A stretch of 64,000 nucleotides of DNA from Ipomoea triloba (lineage: Eukaryota > Streptophyta > Magnoliopsida > Solanales > Convolvulaceae). The stretch is taken from positions 5,017,310 to 5,081,309 of the forward strand of contig NC_044922.1 of NCBI RefSeq assembly GCF_003576645.1. The letters run 5' to 3'. Shown piece by piece: positions 46,601 through 56,590 of the stretch. The translations under genes and the position numbers were made by a program. The notes under the pieces were generated by a model. That model did no database searches. It saw only the letters and a program-made list of their open reading frames with translations, and was not told the DNA's origin. Every line of letters begins with the position of its first letter. Position 1 is the first letter of the stretch.

Positions 46601-48014
46601 AATTGATATTTTTATGTATCTAATTGCAATTCTAAAACGTTTGAGGGTCTAATTGACTTTGAAAAAAGTTTGAGGGTCTAATTGACTTTGAAGAGAAAGT
46701 TTGATATCCTATTTGATACATTTTATTCAAAAAAAAAAGTGACATTTATATTTTTACCTAGTATTACAGGTCACTAATAGATAATTATGCCTTGATGAAC
46801 TAAATTGGCATTTTTATGTATCTAATTCCAACTTTAAAAAGTTTGAGGGTCTAATTGACTTTGAAAAAAGTTTGAGGGTCTAATTGACTTTGAAGAGAAA
46901 GTTTGATATCCTATTTGATACATTTTATTCAAAAAAAAAAGTGACATTTATATTTTCCTGCTATTACAGGTCAGTAACAGGTAATTAAAGACAAAAAGTT
47001 TGATATCCTATTTGGTACATTGTATTCAAAAAAAAGTGAAATTTATATTTACCTGGTATTACAGGTCAGTAACAGGTAATGATGCTTTGACGAACTCAAT
47101 TGACATGTTTATGTACTTAATTGAAACTTTAAAAAGTTTGAGGGTCTAATTGACTTTGAAGAGAAAGTTTGATATCCTATTTGATACATTTTATTCAAAA
47201 AAAAGTGACATTTATATTTACCTGCTATTACAGGTCATTAACAGGTAATCATGCCTTAATGAACTAAATTGACATGTTTATGTACTTAATTGCAACTTTA
47301 AAAAGTTTGAGGGTCTAATTGACTTTGAAGAGAAAGTTTGATATCCTATTTGATACATTTTATTCAAAAAAAAGTGACATTTATATTTACCTGCTATTAC
47401 AGGTCATTAACAGGTAATCATGCCTTAATGAACTAAATTGACATGTTTATGTACTTAATTGCAACTTTAAAAAGTTTCAGGGTCTAACTGACTTTAAATA
47501 TAAACTTTGATGGTATATTTGATACATTTTATTCAAAAAAAAGTGACATTTATATTTACCTGGTATTACAGATCACTAACAGATAATTATGCATTGACGA
47601 ACTAAATTGACATTTTTATGTATCTAATTGAAACATTAAAACGTTTAAGGGTCTAATTGACTTTGAAGAGTAAGTTTGATATCCTATTTGATAAATTATA
47701 TNTTTATGTATCTAATTGTAACTTTAAAAAGTTTAAGGGTCTGATTGACTTTAAAGAGAATGTTTGATATCCTATTTGGTACATTTAATTCAAAAAAAAA
47801 GTGACATTTATATTTTTACCTAGTATTACAGGTNTGACTTTAAAGAGAAAGTTTGATATCCTATTTGATACATTTTATTCAAAAAATAGTGACATTTATA
47901 TTTACCTGGTATTACAGGTCACTAACAGATAATTATGCATTGATGAACTAAATTTACATTTTTATGTATCTAATATCAACTTTAAAAAGTTTGAGGGTCT
48001 AAATGACTTTAAAG

Positions 48015-48215
48015 AGAAACTTTGATATCCTATTTGATACATTTTATTCAAAAAATAGTGACTTTGATATCCTATTTGATACATTTTATTCAAAAAATAG
48101 TGACATTTATATCCTATTTGATACATTTTATTCAAAAAATAGTGACATTTATATTTACCTGGTATTACAGGTCTCAAAAAATAGTGACATTTATATTTAC
48201 CTGGTATTACAGGTC
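48015..48215. repeat. Sub-monomer duplications next to contig joins
   Basis: GATATCCTATTTGATACATT + TTATTCAAAAAATAGTGAC occurs three times in a row (about 48025-48145), then TTATATTTACCTGGTATTAC + AGGTC twice. It may be real slippage or assembly error, because the n joins at 47702 and 47834 are close. Confidence 0.55.
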
Positions 48216-50994
48216 ACTAACAGATAATTATGCATTGATGAACTAAATTTACATTTTTATGTATCTAATAGCAACTTTAAAAAGTTTGAGGGTCTAATTG
48301 ACTTTAAAGAGAAAGTTTGATATCCTATTTGATACATTTTATTCAAAAAAAAGTGACATTTATATTTACCTGGTATTACAGGTCACTAACAGGTAATTAT
48401 GTCTTGATGAACTAAATTGACATTTTTATGTATCTAATAGCAACTTTAAAAAGTTTGAGGGTCTAATTGACTTTAAAGAGAAAGTTTGATATCCTATTTG
48501 CTACATTATATTCAAAAAAAAGTGACATTTATATTACCTGGTATTACAGGTTCCTAACAGGTAATTATGCTTTGATAAACTCAATTGACATGTTTATGTA
48601 CTTAATTGCAACTTTAAAGAGTTTGACGGTGTAATTGACTTTAAAGATAAAGTTTGATGTCCTATTTGGTACATTTTATTCAAAAAAAGTGACATTTATG
48701 TTTACCTGCTATTAGAGGTTACTAACAGGTAATTAAGTCTTGATGAAATAAATTGACATGTTTATATAATTAATTGCGACTTTAAAAGGTTTAGGTCTAA
48801 TTGATTTTAAAGAGAAAGTTTGATATCCTATTTGATACATTTTATTCAAAAAAAAGTGAAATTTATATTTACCTGGTATTACAGGTCAGTAACAGGTAAT
48901 GATGCTTTGACGAACTCAATTGACATGTTTATGTACTTAATTGAAACTTTAAAAAGTTTGAGGGTCTAATTGACTTTAAAGATAAAGTTTGATATCCTAT
49001 TTGATACATTTTATTCGAAAAAAAAGTGACATTTAGATTTACCTGGTATTACAGGTCACTAACAGGTAATTATGTCTTGATGAACTAAATTGACATTTTT
49101 ATGTATCTATTTGCAACTTTAAAAAGTTTGAGGGTCTAATTGACTTTGAAGAGAAAGTTTGATATCCTATTTGATACATTTTATTCAAAAAAAAAAAGTG
49201 ACATTTACATTACCTGGTATTACAGGTCACTAACAGGTAATTATGTCTTGATGAACTAAATTGACATTTTTATGTATCTAATTGTAACTTTAAAAAGTTT
49301 AAGGGTCTGATTGACTTTAAAGAGAATGTTTGATATCCTATTTGGTACATTTAATTCAAAAAAAAAAGTGACATTTATATTTTTACCTAGTATTACAGGT
49401 CACTAATAGATAATTATGCCTTGATGAACTAAATTGGCATTTTTATGTATCTAATTCCAACTTTAAAAAGTTTGAGGGTCTAATTGACTTTGAAGAGAAA
49501 GTTTGATATCCTATTTGATACATTTTATTCAAAAAAAAGTGACATTTATATTTACCTGCTATTACAGGTCATTAACAGGTAATCATGCCTTAATGAACTA
49601 AATTGACATGTTTATGTACTTAATTGCAACTTTAAAAAGTTTCAGGGTCTAACTGACTTTAAATATAAACTTTGATGGCCTATTTGATACATTTTATTCA
49701 AAAAAAAGTGACATTTATATTTACCTGGTATTACAGATCACTAACAGATAATTATGCATTGACGAACTAAATTGACATTTTTATGTATCTAATTGAAACA
49801 TTAAAACGTTTAAGGGTCTAATTTACTTTGAAGAGTAAGTTTGATATCCTATTTGATAAATTATATTATAAAAAAAAGTGACATTTATGATTACCTGCTA
49901 TTACAGGTCACTAACAGGTAATTAAGTCTTGATGAAATAAATTGACATGTTTATATAATTAATTGCGACTTTAAAAGGTTTAGGTCTAATTGATTTTAAA
50001 GAGAAAGTTTGATATCCTATTTGATACATTTTATTCAAAAAAAATGACATTTATATTTACCTGGTATTACAGGTCACTAAAAAAAATGACATTTATATTT
50101 ACCTGGTATTACAGGTCACTAACAGGTAATTATGTTATATTTACCTGGTATTACAGGTCACTAACAGGTAATTATGTTTTGATAAACTAAATTGACATTT
50201 TTATGTATCTATTTGCAACTTTAAAAAGTTTTAGGGTCTAATTGACTTTAAAGAGAAAGTTTGATATCCTATTTNCATTAAAGAGAAAGTTTGATAGCCT
50301 ATTTGATACATTTTATGCAAAAAAAAGTGACATATATATTTACTTGGTATTATAGGTCACTAACAGGTAATTATGCCTTGATGAACTACATTGACAAGTT
50401 TATGTATCNAAGTTTGATATCCTATTTGCTACATTATATTCAAAAAAAAGTGACATTTATATTACCTGGTATTACAGGTTCCTAACAGGTAATTATGCTT
50501 TGATAAATTCAATTGACATGTTTATGTACTTAATTGCAACTTTAAAGAATTTGACGGTGTAATTGACTTTAAAGATAAAGTTTGATGTCCTATTTGGTAC
50601 ATTTTATTCAAAAAAAGTGACATTTATGTTTACCTGCTATTAGAGGTCACTAACAGGTAATTAAGTCTTGATGAAATAAATTGACATGTTNTATTTGGTA
50701 CATTTTATTCAAAAAAAGTGACATTTATGTTTACCTGCTATTAGAGGTTACTAACAGGTAATTAAGTCTTGATGAAATAAATTGACATGTTTATATACTT
50801 AATTGCGACTTTAAAAGTTTGAGGGTCTATTTAACTTTAAAGACAAAAAGTTTGATATCCTATTTGGTACATTGTATTCAAAAAAAAGTGAAATTTATAT
50901 TTACCTGGTATTACAGGTCAGTAACAGGTAATGATGCTTTGACGAACTCAATTGACATGTTTATGTACTTAATTGCAACTTTAAAAAGTTTGAG

Positions 50995-52628
50995 GGTCTA
51001 ATTGACTTTAAAGATAAAGTTAGATATCCTATTTGATACATTTTATTCGAAAAAAAGTGACATTTAGATTTAACTGGATTACAGGTTACTAACAGGTAAT
51101 TATGCCTTGATGAACTAAATTGACATTTTTATGTATCTATTTGCAACTTTAAAAAGCTTGAGGGTCTAATTGACTTTAAAGATAAAGTTAGATATCCTAT
51201 TTGATACATTTTATTCGAAAAAAAGTGACATTTAGATTTAACTGGATTACAGGTTACTAACAGGTAATTATGCCTTGATGAACTAAATTGACATTTTTAT
51301 GTATCTATTTGCAACTTTAAAAAGCTTGAGGGTCTAATTGACTTTAAAGATAAAGTTAGATATCCTATTTGATACATTTTATTCGAAAAAAAGTGACATT
51401 TAGATTTAACTGGATTACAGGTTACTAACAGGTAATTATGCCTTGATGAACTAAATTGACATTTTTATGTATCTATTTGCAACTTTAAAAAGCTTGAGGG
51501 TCTAATTGACTTTAAAGATAAAGTTAGATATCCTATTTGATACATTTTATTCGAAAAAAAGTGACATTTAGATTTAACTGGATTACAGGTTACTAACAGG
51601 TAATTATGCCTTGATGAACTAAATTGACATTTTTATGTATCTATTTGCAACTTTAAAAAGCTTGAGGGTCTAATTGACTTTAAAGATAAAGTTAGATATC
51701 CTATTTGATACATTTTATTCGAAAAAAAGTGACATTTAGATTTAACTGGATTACAGGTTACTAACAGGTAATTATGCCTTGATGAACTAAATTGACATTT
51801 TTATGTATCTATTTGCAACTTTAAAAAGCTTGAGGGTCTAATTGACTTTAAAGATAAAGTTAGATATCCTATTTGATACATTTTATTCGAAAAAAAGTGA
51901 CATTTAGATTTAACTGGATTACAGGTTACTAACAGGTAATTATGCCTTGATGAACTAAATTGACATTTTTATGTATCTATTTGCAACTTTAAAAAGCTTG
52001 AGGGTCTAATTGACTTTAAAGATAAAGTTAGATATCCTATTTGATACATTTTATTCGAAAAAAAGTGACATTTAGATTTAACTGGATTACAGGTTACTAA
52101 CAGGTAATTATGCCTTGATGAACTAAATTGACATTTTTATGTATCTATTTGCAACTTTAAAAAGCTTGAGGGTCTAATTGACTTTAAAGATAAAGTTAGA
52201 TATCCTATTTGATACATTTTATTCGAAAAAAAGTGACATTTAGATTTAACTGGATTACAGGTTACTAACAGGTAATTATGCCTTGATGAACTAAATTGAC
52301 ATTTTTATGTATCTATTTGCAACTTTAAAAAGCTTGAGGGTCTAATTGACTTTAAAGATAAAGTTAGATATCCTATTTGATACATTTTATTCGAAAAAAA
52401 GTGACATTTAGATTTAACTGGATTACAGGTTACTAACAGGTAATTATGCCTTGATGAACTAAATTGACATTTTTATGTATCTATTTGCAACTTTAAAAAG
52501 CTTGAGGGTCTAATTGACTTTAAAGATAAAGTTAGATATCCTATTTGATACATTTTATTCGAAAAAAAGTGACATTTAGATTTAACTGGATTACAGGTTA
52601 CTAACAGGTAATTATGCCTTGATGAACT
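50995..52628. repeat. Homogenised block of about ten identical 168-bp units
   Basis: GATAAAGTTAGATATCC begins at 51013, 51181, 51349, 51517, 51685, 51853, 52021, 52189, 52357 and 52525, exactly 168 bp each time. Units share private variants (AAGCTTGAGGG, ATTCGAAAAAAAG, TTTAACTGGATTACAGG). No difference was seen between the lines I compared. Confidence 0.9.
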
Positions 52629-54246
52629 ACATTGACAAGTTTATGTATCTAATTGCAACTTTAAAAAGTTTGAGGGTTTAATTGACTTTAAAGAGAAATT
52701 TTGAGATCCCATTTGATACATTTTATTCAAAATAAAAGTGAAATTTAGATTACCTGGTATTACAGGTCACTAACAGGTAATTATGACTTGGTGAATTGAA
52801 TTGACATTTTTATGTATCTAACTGCAACTTTAAAAAGTTGCAGGTCTAATTGACTTTAAAGAGAAATTTTGATATCCTATTTGATACATTTTATTCAAAA
52901 AAAGTGGCATTTATATTACCTGCTATTACAGGTTACTAACAGGTAGTTATGCATTGATTAACTAAATTGACATTTTTATGTATCTAATTGCAACATTTAA
53001 AAGTTTGAGGGTCTAATTGAATTTGAAGAGAAAGTTTGATATCCTATTTGATAAATTATATTAAAAAAAAGTGACATTTATGTTTACCTGGTAGTACAGG
53101 TCACTAATAGATAATTATGCCTTGATAAACTAAATTGACATTTTTATGTATCTAATAGCAACATTAAAAAGTTTGAGGGTCTAATTGACTTTAAAGAGAA
53201 AGTTTGATATCCTATATGATACATTTTATTCAAAAAAAGTGACATTTAGATTTACCTGGATTACAGGTTACTAACAGGTAATTATGCCTTGATGAACTAA
53301 ATTGACATTTTTATGTATCTAATTGAAACTTTAAAAAGTTTGAGGTCTAATTAACTTTAAAGAGAAAGTTTGATATCCTATTTGATATATTTTATTCAAA
53401 AAAAAGTGACATATATATTTACTTGGTATTACAGGTCACTAACAGGTAATTATGTTTTGATAAACTAAATTGACATTTTTATGTATCTATTTGCAACTTT
53501 AAAAAGTTTGAGGGTCTAATTGACTTTAAAGAGAAAGTTTGATATCCTATTTGATACATTTTATTCAAAAAAAAATGACATTTATATTTACCTGGTATTA
53601 CAGGTCACTAACAGGTAATTATGTTTTGATAAACTAAATTGACATTTTTATGTATCTATTTGCAACTTTAAAAAGTTTGAGGGTCTAATTGACTTTAAAA
53701 AGAAAGTTTGATATCCTATTTGCTACATTATATTCAAAAAAAAGTGACATTTATATTACCTGGTATTACAGGTTCCTAAAAGGTAATTATGCTTTGATAA
53801 ACTCAATTGACATGTTTATGTACTTAATTGCAACTTTAAAGAGTTTGACGGTGTAATTGACTTTAAAGATAAAGTTTGATGTCCTATATGATAAATTTTA
53901 TTAAAAAAAAGTGACATTTAGATTTACCTGGGATTACAGGTCACTAACAGGTAATTATGCCTTGATGAACTAAATTGATATTTTTTTGTATCTAATTGAA
54001 ATTTTAAAAAGTTTGAGGTCTAATTAACTTTAAAGAGAAAGTTTGATATCCAATTTGATACATTTTATTCAAAAAAAAGTGACATATATATTTACTTGGT
54101 ATTACAGGTCACTAACAGGTAATTATGCATTGATGAACTAAATTGACATTTTTATTTATCTAATTGCAAATTTAAAAAGTTTGAGGTGTTAGGAACATCA
54201 TGTAATAGGTTTTGATGATACCAACTGTTAAGTAAGAATCCCCAAG

Positions 54247-54601
54247 TCTCGATACATAGGCAAAACAATGTAAGTTCGATAAGTAAACTAAGAGCGAAAA
54301 TACAACCGAGTAATTTGAGCTCAACTCGGGAAATATTTAAGCTTAAGGTAAACTTGTTTGAACAACTTAGAAGTTTTCGTGTTGTAAGCAAACAGATAGA
54401 TCAGAAGCAGGCACGAGACAACTCTGGAGGAATAAGGGTCTACGAGACATCAACTAAGTCTCGAGACACAAGCCAAGTTCGAGAGGTAAGGACCTCTCGA
54501 TATACCTATCGAGTTCGAGACGTAAAGAATATTCGAGAGATAGACCTCTCGATACATGGGATTGAAACATCAAGTGGTCGAGACATCTTTTATGGTCTCG
54601 A
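54247..54601 (+). promoter_or_regulatory. Cluster of TCTCGA/TCGAGA palindromes in U3
   Basis: A perfect 10-bp palindrome GTCTCGAGAC (54458-54467). Inverted pairs: TCGAGAGGT / ACCTCTCGA (54479-54487, 54492-54500, 4-nt spacer); TCGAGAG / CTCTCGA (54533-54539, 54546-54552); TCGAGAC / GTCTCGA (54578-54584, 54595-54601). Single sites are at 54247 and 54511-54520. Candidate transcription-factor sites. Confidence 0.6.
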
Positions 54602-55038
54602 TAAACCGGCACTTCTCCAAGAGGCTGAATGTTAGTCAACATGTGCAGATAAAATACTCTAAGTTTGGAGAAGAAGAATATCATGGAGATAAAATATTGA
54701 AGAGGTGCTGAGCGGGAGGTTTCAAAATGTACGGAAGTGGATGACACGTCAGACCTCCACCACAAACGGTCAAGAAGTGCACCAATCCTGAAGTGGTCAG
54801 ATTCCCCAAACAAGGAATGATGGGAACATAAAAAGAGTAACTTTATCCAAAAGAAGCAAGTGAAGCATGAGCTCAAGAAAGTGGAATATGGAATATTCAC
54901 TACAAAACAAAAGGCTCAAGTTACAAGACCACTACTCCATGAAAAATGCTGAAATTGTGCAAAGACCCATGTTCGGCGTGGGAGACCAATTTCAAACGGA
55001 ATAGTTTTCCCTCCAACGGAACTATTCTTCTACTCTCA

Positions 55039-55046
55039 TATATAAG
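55039..55046 (+). promoter_or_regulatory. LTR TATA box
   Basis: TATATAAG followed by GACG about 850 bp into the LTR. It is the only canonical TATA-like site I found between the palindromes and the 122-bp repeats, so U3 would be about 880 bp. Confidence 0.55.
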
Positions 55047-55337
55047 GACGTAAAGACACAGAAGAAAAAGGGGTTGTGAAAGAGGTCAAGAGGTTAACAA
55101 GAGGTGTCTGATAAAAACGTTCCAGTGCAAAGTGCTTAACTTGGAATATCATCCTGATATTCAATACAGCGAGAGAACACATCTTAGTGTTCGAAGAGAG
55201 TTACAAAGCTAAACTGTCATACATCCAGAAGGTGACCAAAGCTGCTCTACATCAAAGTTGATTCAACGATAGCTTGTGGTCAGATTGGAGATTGTTACAT
55301 TCAACTGTGACTATCAACAACGTCTTGCTTTGGATTA

Positions 55338-56095
55338 AGCAAGGGAGGTGGAGTATCCTGGCTGCTGTCCGAGCGAAAGAAACCTGAGGCTTGACGCGGG
55401 CTTGGTGATCAAAGGTCAAGTGCTCGAGAGGTGGAGTAACTGGAAGCGGGGAGAAAAACCTGAGGAGAGGCGGAGTAACCTGGCTGCTGTCCGAGCGAAA
55501 GAAACCTGAGGCTTGACGCGGGCTTGGTGATCAAAGGTCAAGTGCTCGAGAGGTGGAGTAACTGGAAGCGGGGAGAAAAACCTGAGGAGAGGCGGAGTAA
55601 CCTGGCTGCTGTCCGAGCGAAAGAAACCTGAGGCTTGACGCGGGCTTGGTGATCAAAGGTCAAGTGCTCGAGAGGTGGAGTAACTGGAAGCGGGGAGAAA
55701 AACCTGAGGAGAGGCGGAGTAACCTGGCTGCTGTCCGAGCGAAAGAAACCTGAGGCTTGACGCGGGCTTGGTGATCAAAGGTCAAGTGCTCGAGAGGTGG
55801 AGTAACTGGAAGCGGGGAGAAAAACCTGAGGAGAGGCGGAGTAACCTGGCTGCTGTCCGAGCGAAAGAAACCTGAGGCTTGACGCGGGCTTGGTGATCAA
55901 AGGTCAAGTGCTCGAGAGGTGGAGTAACTGGAAGCGGGGAGAAAAACCTGAGGAGAGGCGGAGTAACCTGGCTGCTGTCCGAGCGAAAGAAACCTGAGGC
56001 TTGACGCGGGCTTGGTGATCAAAGGTCAAGTGCTCGAGAGGTGGAGTAACTGGAAGCGGGGCGAAAAACCTGAGGCTTGAGGCGGGCTTGGTGAT
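55338..56095 (+). repeat. Six 122-bp tandem repeats in the LTR
   Basis: GCTGCTGTCCGAGCGAAAGA starts at 55361, 55483, 55605, 55727, 55849 and 55971. The central copies are identical by eye; the first and last are truncated or diverged. GC-rich against the surroundings. They would lie in the transcribed leader if the TATA at 55039 is used. Confidence 0.9.
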
Positions 56096-56479
56096 CAAAG
56101 CTCAAGCGCTCGTTATTGTACTAGAAAGGGAAGTTTTTAGTGCAATCCTTCCAGGGAGTTTCTGGAAGAAGAGTGGAAGTAGGCGGGTTGGCCGAACCAC
56201 TTAAAAATCTCTCTTGCATTTACTTTCTGTTTTTATCTCTCGCTAACTTCTCGATTGCACTGCATATAATCACACCTCTCGAACTAACCCAAACTCGTGC
56301 TAACTAAAAGGGGATAACATTTCCGCTGCGCATAAAACTTTGTCTTCACCTCGTGAGGTATCGAACCTAAACATCCTAAGTTCAATACACACGAGAGGTC
56401 GAAAAGATTTGCAAAATCTTATACAAGTCTATTCACCCCCCCCCCTAGACTTGTACCCCATCCCCTTGGGACCAACAAT

Positions 56480-56491
56480 TGGTATCAGAGC
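56480..56491 (+). other. Primer-binding site, initiator-Met tRNA
   Basis: TGGTATCAGAGC, the standard 12-base complement of plant initiator tRNA-Met, 2 bp after the LTR. Confidence 0.9.
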
Positions 56492-56590
56492 AAGTTCTCT
56501 GATCGATATAAACCTTTGTTTATATTGCCTAGAGATCCTTCTTTGAAAAATCTTCTTAAATATTTTCAAAGCACGAGATAATTTTTCAAT

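Larger units (their letters stand above)
35562..54186. repeat. AT-rich satellite array, monomer about 170 bp, roughly 109 copies
   Basis: The monomer order is AATTATGCCTTGATGAACTA, AATTGACATTTTTATGTAT, CTAATTGCAACTTTAAAAAG, TTTGAGGGTCTAATTGAC, TTTAAAGAGAAAGTTTGAT, ATCCTATTTGATACATTTT, an A7-A11 tract, GTGACATTTATATTTACC, TGGTATTACAGGTCACTAAC. I counted 168-172 bp. Copies vary by substitutions and A-tract length, in one orientation. Short frames in it are repeat products. Single n at 47702, 47834, 50275, 50409 and 50691 mark contig joins, so the true copy number is uncertain. The right end is cut by the Sirevirus LTR. Confidence 0.9.
54187..56477 (+). repeat. 5' LTR of the Sirevirus-type element
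   Basis: 2291 bp, TGTTAGG to CCAACA, followed by ATTGGTATCAGAGC. U3 carries a palindrome cluster, a TATA box is at 55039, and R/U5 has the 122-bp repeats. Without the 3' LTR the end is set by the PBS and the CA dinucleotide. Confidence 0.8.

Noticed and set aside
47962..48246. Repeat-containing short ORFs in the satellite
   Set aside because: Periodic peptide products of satellite subrepeats; frames are not conserved between monomers.
35562..54186. CRISPR-like array
   Set aside because: Direct repeats are adjacent without unique spacers, the monomer is 170 bp and the genome is a plant's: this is satellite DNA.
54454..54900. 148-codon minus frame in the Sirevirus LTR
   Set aside because: It lies antisense in U3, where the repeated TCTCGA motifs keep several frames open; no protein features.
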